Virus record (IMG/VR): IMGVR_UViG_3300035183_001479
Coordinates: 1 to 21,959 of that record
Length of the DNA stretch: 21,959 bases
Source: a virus
Direction: 5' to 3' (one strand)
The first letter of the stretch is position 1; every line of letters starts with the position of its first letter. Below are positions 1 to 6,786 of this stretch, in pieces. The notes below the pieces were generated by a model. It saw nothing but the letters and a program-made list of their open reading frames with translations. It ran no database searches and was not told where the DNA came from. A program made the translations under genes and the position numbers.

Positions 1-789
1 ACTAATCAACCGGTTAGAGAAGCCCCAAAACTACAACACACCTACCCAACCTCCTTCTACGATTGTGTTGGAAGGTCTGAATCTATCACCATCGATAAAT
101 GGGCACCGCCTACTAATCAACCGGTTTCAGGAGCTCCGAAACTTCAGTATTCTTACCCAGCTACCTTTGGGGAAGTTAAACCGCCCCCAGCACCACCGGT
201 TGTATCCCTGTATCAGTGGGCACCGCCTACTAATCAACCGGTTTCAGGAGCTCCGAAACTTCAGTATTCTTACCCAACTACCTTTGGGGAAGTTAAACCG
301 CCCCCAGCACCACCGGTTGTATCCCTGGATCAGTGGGCACCGCCTACTAATCAACCGGTTTCAGGAGCTCCGAAACTTCAGTATTCTTACCCAACTACCT
401 TTGGGGAAGTTAAACCGCCCCCAGCACCACCGGTTGTATCCCTGGATCAGTGGGCACCGCCTACTAATCAACCGGTTAGAGAAGCCCCAAAACTACAACA
501 CACCTACCCAACCTCCTTCTACGATTGTGTTGGAAGGAAAGAATCTGTTACTGTCGATAAATGGGCACCTTATACTAATCAGCTTGTTAGGTTTCCTTTA
601 AATTTTTACTACATCTATCCAAGTACTTTCCTTGTTGAATTCTCTGTACCAAAGGCAACTCCAGGACAAAAGATTATAGATTTTGATCTCTTTGTCTGTC
701 AGTTGAAGGATTTTGATCTCTTTGTCTGTCAGTTGAAGGATTTTGATCTCTTTGTCTGTCAACTGATAGATTTTGATCTTCAAATTTAA
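1..789 (+). CDS. Proline-rich tandem-repeat protein, 3' part (5' end outside window)
   Basis: Frame 1 is open from base 1 to the TAA at 787-789 (262 codons); the start lies upstream of the window. The translation is made of repeats starting with WAPPTNQPV. It begins inside a 37-residue unit (type A, with REAPKLQHTYPTSFYDCVGR), continues with three 39-residue units (type B, with SGAPKLQYSYP and a KPPPAPPVVSL segment) starting at 100, 217 and 334, then a second type A unit at 451 and a diverged unit at 562 (WAPYTNQLVRFPLNFYYIYP). The C-terminus is three copies of a 10-residue unit, DFDLFVCQLK/I, plus a partial fourth. This frame is preferred over the overlapping open frame at 65-601 because its residues are coherent (W, P, Y conserved at fixed spacing) and it stays open through the region after 601. 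The next gene starts 3 bases after the stop. I do not recognise a family. The repeats suggest an extended, proline-rich surface or spacer protein, which is inference. Confidence 0.75.
   Translation, partial: TNQPVREAPKLQHTYPTSFYDCVGRSESITIDKWAPPTNQPVSGAPKLQYSYPATFGEVKPPPAPPVVSLYQWAPPTNQPVSGAPKLQYSYPTTFGEVKPPPAPPVVSLDQWAPPTNQPVSGAPKLQYSYPTTFGEVKPPPAPPVVSLDQWAPPTNQPVREAPKLQHTYPTSFYDCVGRKESVTVDKWAPYTNQLVRFPLNFYYIYPSTFLVEFSVPKATPGQKIIDFDLFVCQLKDFDLFVCQLKDFDLFVCQLIDFDLQI
100..450 (+). repeat. Three tandem 117-bp repeats within the proline-rich gene
   Basis: The sequence TGGGCACCGCCTACTAATCA recurs at 100, 217, 334 and 451, a strict 117-base period (39 codons) that keeps the frame. The type B units differ at only a few bases, for example TAT versus GAT at about 211 and 328, and GCT versus ACT near 160 and 277. 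The B block is flanked by two 111-base type A units. Their first 76 visible bases (1-76 and 463-538) are identical, giving an A-B-B-B-A order. Confidence 0.9.
679..783 (+). repeat. 30-bp tandem repeat encoding DFDLFVCQLK
   Basis: Units at 679-708, 709-738 and 739-768, plus half a unit at 769-783. Each has the form GATTTTGATCTCTTTGTCTG followed by TCAGTTGAAG. The first two are identical and the third ends CAACTGATA. The period is a multiple of three, so the protein gains a repeated amphipathic 10-mer containing one cysteine at its very C-terminus. Confidence 0.9.
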
Positions 790-792
790 AGT

Positions 793-1104
793 ATGGGAGA
801 TTCGGGAACTATTAACATTGGAGATACTGTAGAATTTAGGATTACAGTGAAAAAAGACCCCACAACTCCATTAAATCTAGGAGGAGCGTCGCTACTTCAA
901 ATGATATTTATGAAACCAGATAATTCTAAATTCGTAAGAGCAGCTATCTTGGTAACGGATGGTTCTGATGGAAAGATGAAATATAAAGTGTCCTCTTCAG
1001 AACTTGATATGAAAGGTTGGTGGAAACTTCAGGGGTATATTGAATTGGCTTCAGACAAACTTCACACCCAAATTGCTGAGTTTGAAGTTTTTGATAACCT
1101 GTAG
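793..1104 (+). CDS. Small Ig-like beta protein of phage baseplate/structural type
   Basis: 103 residues, ATG three bases after the TAA of the preceding gene, TAG stop. The layout NIGDTVEFRITVKKDPTTPL-(N)LGGA-MIFMKPDNS...GWWKLQGYIEL...AEFEVF resembles the small Ig-like domain found in many phage proteins, including the N-terminal domain of baseplate upper proteins. In these, a GD(T/x)-hydrophobic-K-DG opening is followed by 'D L T G A x V x F x x x x P' and a late 'G x W x L Q' strand. It is all beta, with no signal peptide or membrane segment. Its place next to the repeat gene suggests the two proteins may act together, which is inference. The exact role is unknown. The gene is probably real because of tight spacing and coherent beta-strand periodicity. 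Confidence 0.7.
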   Translation: MGDSGTINIGDTVEFRITVKKDPTTPLNLGGASLLQMIFMKPDNSKFVRAAILVTDGSDGKMKYKVSSSELDMKGWWKLQGYIELASDKLHTQIAEFEVFDNL

Positions 1105-1209
1105 ACCGTATACACATTTTCTACCAAATTCATGTTTTTTTTATCAAAGATAAATCGAGAGTCCGAAGGGCAGGCCCTTAGGATTTCCCTTGATTTATTG
1201 AAACATACA

Positions 1210-1638
1210 ATGGCTAGGTATCTCATAAGTCTTTTGGGTTTATTGCTTGCAGGACCACTTTTATCTTCTTGTTCCCATTCGGGAGTATATCCCATTCCTT
1301 CTAAATTACAGCCTGTTTTTAATAAAACTGTAGAAGAAGCTTCAAGAAATTCCTTTTTGAATGTTTATAAAGTAACCCAAGATTGCGGAAAAATACAAGA
1401 ATTACAACCAAAAGTCCTTGAAATTTCAAAGTCTTTTGTTAACCAAGTAAATTCAAATTCTGAAGGACCCTCTAAGTATCTAGATGTCTACCAATTAGTC
1501 GAACATGTTATTTACGGAATGAATATAGCTTTTACAGAACTTCTTCAGCAGTGTCCTTCTCCTAAAGTCGAAGATTTAAGTCCGAAACTTCCTTCTGGAG
1601 ACATAATTAAAAGATGTTATCCAGATGAGGAGTGTTAA
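1210..1638 (+). CDS. Predicted phage-encoded lipoprotein
   Basis: 142 residues from ATG 1210. An in-frame ATG at 1132 would add 26 residues ahead of the signal peptide, so the internal start is preferred. The N-terminus MARYLISLLGLLLAGPLLSSC has a short basic n-region, a leucine-rich core and a lipobox L18-S19-S20-C21, predicting lipidation at C21 by Lgt and cleavage by the lipoprotein signal peptidase. The mature part is helical and carries four more cysteines (59, 115, 136 and 142), enough for two disulfides, consistent with export. It lies between an Ig-like structural gene and the head scaffold gene and ends 3 bases before the latter's ATG. Upstream, 1105-1209 holds no other gene; it has a run of eight T (1135-1142) and a 5-bp hairpin (1166-1170 with 1175-1179). 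Phage lipoproteins are known in superinfection exclusion (T5 Llp, TP-J34 Ltp) and as Rz1 spanins. Either role here is inference. Confidence 0.72.
   Translation: MARYLISLLGLLLAGPLLSSCSHSGVYPIPSKLQPVFNKTVEEASRNSFLNVYKVTQDCGKIQELQPKVLEISKSFVNQVNSNSEGPSKYLDVYQLVEHVIYGMNIAFTELLQQCPSPKVEDLSPKLPSGDIIKRCYPDEEC
1627..1632 (+). promoter_or_regulatory. Ribosome binding site GAGGAG for the scaffold/protease gene
   Basis: GAGGAG lies nine bases before ATG 1642, inside the last codons of the lipoprotein gene. It is one of only two good Shine-Dalgarno matches in the window and supports the 1642 start and translational coupling. The same bases also encode the C-terminal DEEC, so part of the match could be coincidence. 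Confidence 0.5.
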
Positions 1639-1641
1639 ACC

Positions 1642-2925
1642 ATGGCTGAATGGACTAGAGCTTTTATCAATGATTTGCCGGACTCCTCCTTTGCAGTTAT
1701 AGAACCGGCCTACCAACGTGGAGAAACCGATGATAAAAATGCAAGACACCTCCCCCATCACGGTCCTGAAGGGGGCGGTACAAAAAATATCAATCTGGAT
1801 CTCCCACATCTTAGAAATGCCTTTGCACGAGTTAATCAAATAAAACCTGTAACAGATTCTATCTCTACAGAGGAATTACGATCTAAAGCTTTAGCTCATC
1901 TTGAAGCTCATAAATCCGCTTTGGAATCCCACGCCATGGAACATGGCCTTTTCTTCCCTGTAGACTTTGAACTTAATACCTCCAGATTTAAAAAAGAAGT
2001 CCTCCGCGTAGGAAATTTTAAGTTCGAAAATTCTCAAGGGGATCTAGAAGAATTTAATGTGACTTTAGATTACTTAAAAAATCTTGCGGAAAATTCTAAT
2101 AATTTCCTGTCTAGAGGCGGTAAAATCTACATCCCTAATAGACATCAGGCAGATCCCCTTTCTAATGCAGGTTGGGTTGAAAATTTCTTTGTCGAAGATA
2201 ATAAACTTTATGCAGTCCTTTCTATTACAGAACCTGATGTACTAGAAAAAGTACTTCGGGGTACTATCCAAGATGTTTCCATAAGACTCTCCTTGGATTA
2301 TGTGGATTCTTATGGAAATTACTATGATAAAGTAATTACTCATGTGGCTCTAACGTTAGAACCTAGAATCCCAGGACAAGCTCCTTTTATTCAAATGGAA
2401 TTGTCTGGGTATAAAGGTCCAAAAATTCAGATTATGTTGGAAAAAAATAATAAGGATTCAAATGAATCAGAAGGTAACTCTAGAGTTTCTGATGAACTCC
2501 TCAAAGAAAAGCAGGAGAAAAATATGCTCCTTGAAAAATTAGCAGCTTCTGAAGAAAGTCTGAAACAGCTTCAGCAAAGGGTCCTGGAACTTGAAAATCT
2601 TGAAAGAGAAGCAAAAAATTCCTTGATCGAAGAAAAATGTAGAAAATTTATAGAGGATCATCAAATGATCCTGACTTCTGAAGATCTTAGATCAAAAGCC
2701 TTCTCCATCTTATACGAAACTTCTAAAAAACGCAAACCAGACGAAAAAATATCCTTGGAATCCTTACATACTCTCTTTAAAGATTTTATCTCTGCGTTAC
2801 CAGTTCCTGTTAAATTTGGTCAAAAACCCCCTGATTTAATTTCGCTGTCTGGTAAGACAAATAATGATATGGAGTTAGATAGGGAAGAAGCCAGGAAACT
2901 TATTAAAAAATACATTAAAGCATAA
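1642..2925 (+). CDS. Head maturation protease with C-terminal scaffold region (Mu gpI-like)
   Basis: 427 residues. Residues 1-60 (WTRAFINDLPDSSFAVIEPAY...RHLPHH...LPHLRNAFARV) match a leader domain often seen ahead of phage head proteases. Residues 120-250 carry the layout of Mu gpI-like phage proteases: IPNRHQADPL around H168, AGWVENFFVEDNKLYAVLSI, then GTIQDVSIRLSLDY (S213 and S217) and HVALTLEPRIPGQAPF. From this pattern H168 and one of the two serines are the likely catalytic residues; I infer this from position. Residues 283-335 form a charged, heptad-rich coiled coil, and the C-terminus is helical and lysine-rich, as in internal scaffolds. The gene sits directly before the decoration and capsid genes, the usual order for a protease-scaffold that organises capsid assembly and is then degraded. 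No separate scaffold gene is seen, so this protein probably does both jobs. Confidence 0.8.
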   Translation: MAEWTRAFINDLPDSSFAVIEPAYQRGETDDKNARHLPHHGPEGGGTKNINLDLPHLRNAFARVNQIKPVTDSISTEELRSKALAHLEAHKSALESHAMEHGLFFPVDFELNTSRFKKEVLRVGNFKFENSQGDLEEFNVTLDYLKNLAENSNNFLSRGGKIYIPNRHQADPLSNAGWVENFFVEDNKLYAVLSITEPDVLEKVLRGTIQDVSIRLSLDYVDSYGNYYDKVITHVALTLEPRIPGQAPFIQMELSGYKGPKIQIMLEKNNKDSNESEGNSRVSDELLKEKQEKNMLLEKLAASEESLKQLQQRVLELENLEREAKNSLIEEKCRKFIEDHQMILTSEDLRSKAFSILYETSKKRKPDEKISLESLHTLFKDFISALPVPVKFGQKPPDLISLSGKTNNDMELDREEARKLIKKYIKA

Positions 2926-2974
2926 TTTCGTATAAAAGAATAACGGATATTATGCTTTTGTATTGGAAAATTTT

Positions 2975-3601
2975 ATGCCTTTAGGAGTACTTGGTAATAG
3001 AGTTCGATTAGCTTCACAGCAAGATCTTGATTTTATTTTATCCCCCTATAGTCACAATTTCTTCTTAGGAGTAACTCTAGATAAAGCTGCCGGAAGAACT
3101 GGAATAGGAAGAGTCCCCCCAGGAACTCTTCTATCCAGACAAACTGCAGCCCCAGGACGTTATTCCGTCTTTTGTCTAAGTGGGGTTATCTCCAACCCAA
3201 CTAATACCACAAACGCCACAGTTGATATTACAAATGCGGCAAGTTTTTTCAAGGTTGGGGATGTTTGTACTTTCTGGAGAAGTGCTACAGATGTCTTTAG
3301 TTCTGAAACTAAAACCATCTCCTCTATCTCAGGAAATACGATTACGTTCTCAGGAGTTTGGACGACAGCCCCAGTAGCTGGAGATCTACTCGTCTTAAAA
3401 GATGGAACCGAACGGTCTGAAGAGGTCGTAGTGGTTACCGATTATGTTGACTTTACGGATACAGGAACTCAAGTTGTACAAGTTCTTTATAGAGGTGTCG
3501 TTAGAGCAGACCTAATCAATAGGTTTACTTTGTTCGGAGAAACTTTAATAGATACTTCTAGATGTCAAAGAATTTCTTTTAATCAACCTACTATTTTATA
3601 A
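2975..3601 (+). CDS. Head decoration-type protein with inserted beta domain
   Basis: 208 residues from ATG 2975; a TTG four codons upstream at 2963 is less likely. Residues 28-66 (NFFLGVTLDKAAGRTGIGRVPPGTLLSR...GRYSVF) resemble the 'xxxG-T-L-x-G-T-L-G-x-x-x-x-G-x-Y/W' core of head decoration proteins (lambda gpD type), continued by DYVDFTDT...VVQVLYRGVVRADLIN at the C-terminus. Residues 76-142 look like an inserted beta domain (FFKVGDVCTFWRS...KTISSISGNTITF...AGDLLVL). Position between the protease/scaffold and the major capsid gene is the classic place for a decoration protein that binds and stabilises the expanded head. It is followed directly by heptamer array A. The assignment rests on pattern and context; another capsid-associated role is possible. 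Confidence 0.65.
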   Translation: MPLGVLGNRVRLASQQDLDFILSPYSHNFFLGVTLDKAAGRTGIGRVPPGTLLSRQTAAPGRYSVFCLSGVISNPTNTTNATVDITNAASFFKVGDVCTFWRSATDVFSSETKTISSISGNTITFSGVWTTAPVAGDLLVLKDGTERSEEVVVVTDYVDFTDTGTQVVQVLYRGVVRADLINRFTLFGETLIDTSRCQRISFNQPTIL

Positions 3602-3618
3602 GGTTTAACATCTCTCTT

Positions 3619-3794
3619 GGCGAATCTTTATAGCGAATATTTTGGCGAATAGCGAATAGATCAGCGAATGGCGAATGGCGAATGGCGAATAGAAAAATAC
3701 CATTCGCTATTCGCTATTCGCTATTCGCCAGTTTATTCGCCATTCGCTGATCTATATTCGCCAATAGATTCGTCATTCGCTATAGAGATTCGCC
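3619..3794 (+). repeat. Heptamer inverted-repeat array A, between decoration and capsid genes
   Basis: The 200-base gap 3602-3801 is almost entirely filled by GCGAATA/GCGAATG heptamers on the left and their complements (ATTCGCC/ATTCGCT) on the right. The two halves face each other around the loop AGAAAAATACC (3691-3701). The outermost 20 bases (3619-3638 and 3775-3794) are complementary with one mismatch. A second block (GCGAATAGATCAGCGAAT on the left, ATTCGCTGATCTATATTCGC on the right) also pairs. The transcript could fold into one hairpin spanning the gap. The capsid ATG is 8 bases past the array. No other gene is supported here: the open frames through it are translations of the heptamers. 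Confidence 0.9.
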
Positions 3795-3801
3795 AGATTA
3801 T

Positions 3802-5076
3802 ATGTCTGGTATTAACTGGCAACGTTTGGCGGAAGATCCTATCTTTCGTCCTAATAGAATTCAAGCTATTATTGATGAAATGCCGCCTAATAACGATATC
3901 CTAAAGGCAACATCCGCTTTTATGCCTAGAAAGGATATTGATGATATTACGGTAATGACAACTATTATGTCTGGACCTTTTGGTATGACCTCCCCTTTGG
4001 GAGATCTAGGGTCCCAACATAATTATATTTCGGGTCCCCGTCTGGTCCAGTATGAGCATTCTGTAGCCCATTGGAGAGAAGCGGTAAAATTAGATGAAAA
4101 AACTTTGCTTCGTCTTCAATATGCCTTACTTGCTGGAAATAGAAACCTGCTAGAAGAACATATCACTAAAGTCCTTAGAATGCTCGATATCCGTGTGGAT
4201 AATAGAATTGAACATTCTACCTTAAGTACTATTCTTACAGGATCTTATACCGTTAATGAATTCGGAGTAAATTATACCTATACCCCTGTAAATCTAAAAC
4301 CTTACCTAACCGTAGATGTTACAGCCTCCCCGCCCTGGACTTCGGCAGGAGCTTGGTCCGCTTTGAACACTGCAGACCCCTTAACAGACGTTCGTGAATT
4401 TAGAAATTACCTTTCTAAATATGGACTTTCTGTTACTCGTATCTGGATGACTTTAAAGGTTGCAGGCTATCTGGAGGATAACGCAAAAATCAGAGATTTT
4501 ATAAAAAATACCCCCTCTGCTCCACAATTCATCTCTGTGAATAACATCTTCCAGTTAGTTGAAGGATTTAAGGGGCTCGAACCTGTTGTAGATGATAGGC
4601 GATTTGTTGATGAATATAGGATTTTTCAAGCCGTATCCTCTGGAGCTACCCAGGTTTTCTTCGATAATATAGATAGAATTAAAGTTGGGGATGATATGAT
4701 CCTAGAAAATGCTACCGGTCAAAGCGAACGTGTGGTAGTCAGTGCCATAAATGCCAGTTTGAGAAGAATTACCTTCTCCTCTGCTCTTCAATTTAGCTAT
4801 TCTGTGGGAGATTTTGCTAAGGTTTATCGAAGATTTTTTGATGATGATACGAGAGTTATCTTTGAATGTTCTTTCCCAGATGGATCCGATACGGCTAATT
4901 GGGTCAGTGTCCCCTCTCTTGCCTCAGCAACGGATATTAACAATCCAAAACCTGGAAAAACTCCATGGAGAACTTTCGTAACTGATAGAAATCCTAAATA
5001 TATAGAACTGGGAAATGGTATTTCAGGAGGCCCTGTTATCCATAGACAAGCCTGGGGAATACTGAAAATAGCGTAA
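3802..5076 (+). CDS. Major capsid protein, lambda gpE-like, with inserted beta domain
   Basis: 424 residues. The N-terminal half has the features of the phage major capsid protein E family: an N-terminal helix region, then PRKDIDDITVMTTIMSGPFG, the segment RLVQYEHSVAHWREAVKLDEKTLLRLQ, and a helical stretch with DIRVDNRIEHSTLSTILTGSYTV. The C-terminal part has RVIFECSFP, a long loop region, and P-WRTFVTDRNPKYIELGNGISGGPVIHRQAWGILKI, resembling the closing strands where these proteins describe metal- or loop-rich ends. Residues 277-342 (QAVSSGATQVFF...KVGDDMILENATGQSERVVVSAI...GDFAKVYRRF) look like an inserted beta domain probably exposed on the capsid surface. Position after the protease and decoration genes and before the connector genes supports the assignment. 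The gene is bracketed by arrays A and B. No Shine-Dalgarno is visible before the ATG. Confidence 0.85.
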   Translation: MSGINWQRLAEDPIFRPNRIQAIIDEMPPNNDILKATSAFMPRKDIDDITVMTTIMSGPFGMTSPLGDLGSQHNYISGPRLVQYEHSVAHWREAVKLDEKTLLRLQYALLAGNRNLLEEHITKVLRMLDIRVDNRIEHSTLSTILTGSYTVNEFGVNYTYTPVNLKPYLTVDVTASPPWTSAGAWSALNTADPLTDVREFRNYLSKYGLSVTRIWMTLKVAGYLEDNAKIRDFIKNTPSAPQFISVNNIFQLVEGFKGLEPVVDDRRFVDEYRIFQAVSSGATQVFFDNIDRIKVGDDMILENATGQSERVVVSAINASLRRITFSSALQFSYSVGDFAKVYRRFFDDDTRVIFECSFPDGSDTANWVSVPSLASATDINNPKPGKTPWRTFVTDRNPKYIELGNGISGGPVIHRQAWGILKIA

Positions 5077-5084
5077 TCTCTTTT

Positions 5085-5240
5085 GGCGAATAAACTGGCG
5101 AATGGCAATAGATCAGCGAATGGCGAATAAACTGGCGAATAGCGAATAGCGAATAGCGAATGGTATTTTTCTATTCGCCATTCGCCATTCGCCATTCGCT
5201 GATCTATATTCGCCAATAGATTCGCTATTCGCCATTCGTT
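5085..5240 (+). repeat. Heptamer inverted-repeat array B (loop inverted), after the capsid gene
   Basis: It fills most of the 171-base gap 5077-5247. The left side is GCGAAT heptamers and the right side ATTCGC heptamers, as in the other arrays, but the loop reads GGTATTTTTCT (5162-5172), the reverse complement of the loop in arrays A, C and D. The GATCAGCGAAT block occurs on the left (5111-5121) and its complement CGCTGATC on the right. The following gene begins with a TTG 7 bases beyond the array. No gene of its own is supported. Confidence 0.9.
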
Positions 5241-5247
5241 ATAAAAA

Positions 5248-5685
5248 TTGGCTTTATATTTTATAGACGACATTTTAGATCTTTTACTATTATCCAATAG
5301 AAATGTAAAGCTTGGGAATCCCTTTGGAAATCCTCCTACCGGAAATATTAACCTAGACATGATTCAGCGGGCCCAAGATAGAAGTGTAGCTTGGGTAGAG
5401 GAAATCCTAGGGTATACGCTTGAAGAATCGGAAAAATCTAGATTAAAACTCGTTATTATTTATAAAACTGTTGCGGAAATTCTAACATCTATTCCTACCC
5501 TTCAGGAAGATAAAGTGGGATCCATATGGTTAAGGGCTGCTAAAGATCTCCTTGAAAATTTTAGGTCCTCTTCTATGATCACGGCAGGCTCTATACTTAC
5601 AGAACAAAAAGAAAAGTCTTTTAGTCGCCCTTCCCCATTTCCTAAATATCAAACGGATAGTTTTATTAAAAACTTTAAAATATAA
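5248..5685 (+). CDS. Head-tail connector (head completion) candidate, TTG start
   Basis: 145 residues if translation starts at TTG 5248. An in-frame TAA lies at 5242, so no earlier start exists in this frame. The next in-frame ATG (5359) would give 108 residues beginning MIQRAQDRSVAW. The middle is helical (INLDMIQRAQDRSVAWVEEILGYTLEESEKSRLKLVIIYKTVAEIL), similar in style to small gp6-type connector proteins, with a serine- and proline-rich C-terminal tail. The place right after the major capsid gene and before the gpG/S-like completion gene is where such proteins occur; in other phages they form a ring on the portal. Function is inferred mainly from position. The 5' end is uncertain because array B abuts it. 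Confidence 0.6.
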   Translation: MALYFIDDILDLLLLSNRNVKLGNPFGNPPTGNINLDMIQRAQDRSVAWVEEILGYTLEESEKSRLKLVIIYKTVAEILTSIPTLQEDKVGSIWLRAAKDLLENFRSSSMITAGSILTEQKEKSFSRPSPFPKYQTDSFIKNFKI

Positions 5686-5691
5686 AAAATT

Positions 5692-6213
5692 ATGGCACTC
5701 AGAAACGTAAGAAATGTCGGAATTCCCCTTAAATCTATAGGAATTGGATTTGTCTCCCAGTGGGGAGACGTAGAAGTTGCTCAGTTCTCTTCGTATTTCT
5801 CAAATCTTACCAAGTCTCTTTCTAATTTTGAAAAATTTCTCTCAGATGCCGCAGGAATCTTACGAACCTCATGGCATGAGTCTTTCGAAAGACAAGCTAG
5901 ACCTTCCCCTTGGAAACCTCTAGCAGAATCAACTGTCCGTAAGTGGGGTAAAGTTAAAGAAATGAGATGGGGAGACCGCAAAATTATAGGAAGACTTTCT
6001 GGTGATATGATGAATGCCTATACCTTAAAAACTGATGAAAATCACTATGAAGATATACTTAACCCTTATACCCTTGTAATTGGTAGTTTATCCATTCCTT
6101 ATGTAGATCAGTTCCAATCCGTACGACCTCTTGTAGTTTATACCCCATCGGATCGTGAAGACTTATCTCGTGCTTTTGCTGAGTATGTAGAAGCTTCTGT
6201 TAATAATTCTTAA
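5692..6213 (+). CDS. Tail completion / virion morphogenesis protein (Mu gpG, P2 gpS type)
   Basis: 173 residues, ATG 7 bases after the preceding stop region. The hallmark of the phage virion morphogenesis family is visible: a helical N-terminus ending WHESFERQARPSPWKPLAESTV, with the typical 'F-x-x-x-G/R-x-P-W-x-P-L-x-x-x-T' pattern at residues 65-82. It is followed by 'L-x-G-x-L/M-x-x-A/S' (IIGRLSGDMMNAY, 98-110) and a late IPYVDQFQ segment that corresponds to the 'Y-A-x-x-x-Q' of the family. Members act in joining heads and tails or completing tail tubes. It is followed after 6 bases by the next gene. The C-terminus (SDREDLSRAFAEYVEASV) is a short helix, also common in the family. Confidence 0.8.
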   Translation: MALRNVRNVGIPLKSIGIGFVSQWGDVEVAQFSSYFSNLTKSLSNFEKFLSDAAGILRTSWHESFERQARPSPWKPLAESTVRKWGKVKEMRWGDRKIIGRLSGDMMNAYTLKTDENHYEDILNPYTLVIGSLSIPYVDQFQSVRPLVVYTPSDREDLSRAFAEYVEASVNNS

Positions 6214-6219
6214 ATCATT

Positions 6220-6723
6220 ATGGTTCTTATAGATAATGGAAATTATAATTATGACTTCTGTATTAATCTTGTAAATTACCTGTCTGAAAAAAAACAGGTT
6301 CTTACCTATAAAACCTCTATGGGGGAAGAACCTACTAGGGAAATTGTCGCAGGTAAAAGATATATTGGGGTTTCTTCTTTCCCATCGATCGATGTTCAAC
6401 CTGGAAGATCTCAGGTAGATAGTCGAGGAAGCTCAGGACAACTCTTAATTCAACTCTCTGCAACGATCTTTTATTATACTTATAATTTAACCGCTCCGCT
6501 TTCTGAGTTGGATAATACCCTCTATGGAGATAAGTTGTTTAATCTTCTGGAAGATAAACAAACCGTGAATTTCTTCAGATCCCCAGCTCAGGGTAAAAGC
6601 GTTCCTTATCTCATTCGACTTTGGGTAGATGAAGTAGAACCTGTAATCTTTAACCAGGTTGATGGTCTCTTTATGGGAGGAAGTCTTGTAGTGTACGGTC
6701 TAAAAGAAATTTTTAAGTCATGA
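6220..6723 (+). CDS. Tail terminator candidate
   Basis: 167 residues; ATG 6 bases after the previous stop; ends in the only TGA stop seen in the window. The protein starts with a helix (NYDFCINLVNYLSEKKQVL) and continues with mixed alpha/beta sequence including VSSFPSIDVQPGRSQVDSRGSSGQLLIQLSATIFYYTYN and a final LRW-type strand set (IRLWVDEVEPVIFNQVDGLFMGGSLVVYGL). A small alpha/beta protein between the gpG/S-like gene and the tail tube gene is normally the tail terminator, which caps the tube and binds the head. I see no family-specific motif, so the call rests on position, length and fold style. Confidence 0.5.
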   Translation: MVLIDNGNYNYDFCINLVNYLSEKKQVLTYKTSMGEEPTREIVAGKRYIGVSSFPSIDVQPGRSQVDSRGSSGQLLIQLSATIFYYTYNLTAPLSELDNTLYGDKLFNLLEDKQTVNFFRSPAQGKSVPYLIRLWVDEVEPVIFNQVDGLFMGGSLVVYGLKEIFKS

Positions 6724-6732
6724 CATATCCAA

Positions 6733-6767
6733 GTAGAAACAGACCTACTAGATAGATCTGTTCCTAC
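6733..6767 (+). other. Possible stem-loop between terminator and tail tube genes
   Basis: GTAGAAACAGA (6733-6743) faces TCTGTTCCTAC (6757-6767), giving an 11-base stem with one mismatch and a 13-base loop. It is not followed by a run of T, so it is not a typical intrinsic terminator. It lies in the 63-base gap before the tail tube gene. The significance is uncertain. Confidence 0.3.
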
Positions 6768-6786
6768 ATAAGTATGTTAAAGGTTT

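Noticed and set aside
65-601. Plus-strand open frame of 178 codons with repeats (GHRLLINRFQELRNF type)
   Set aside because: It is a shadow of the frame-1 proline-rich gene. The period of 117 bases keeps every frame open, but only frame 1 gives a coherent protein and stays open to 789.
598-783. Minus-strand 61-codon frame with KEIKILQLTD repeats
   Set aside because: It is the antisense reading of the 30-base repeats at the end of the repeat gene, with no start context or room for an operon.
1-789. Diversity-generating retroelement variable repeat
   Set aside because: Differences between the 117-base units are few and not concentrated at adenines, and no reverse transcriptase gene is in the window.
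3619-3794. CRISPR array
   Set aside because: The units are contiguous 7-base repeats facing each other as an inverted repeat, with no unique spacers and no cas genes.
3668-3904. Open frame beginning MANGEWRIEKYHSLFAIRYS
   Set aside because: It is a translation of the heptamer array that runs into the capsid gene in the wrong frame. The same peptide appears on both strands of several arrays.
4824-5360. Minus-strand 178-codon frame across the capsid gene end and array B
   Set aside because: Its middle is heptamer translation and its ends are antisense to the capsid and connector genes; no independent signal.
6220-6723. TGA readthrough or recoding at 6721
   Set aside because: The extra frame after the TGA is only 15 codons and ends at TAA inside the stem-loop region; the other genes give no sign of altered stop usage.
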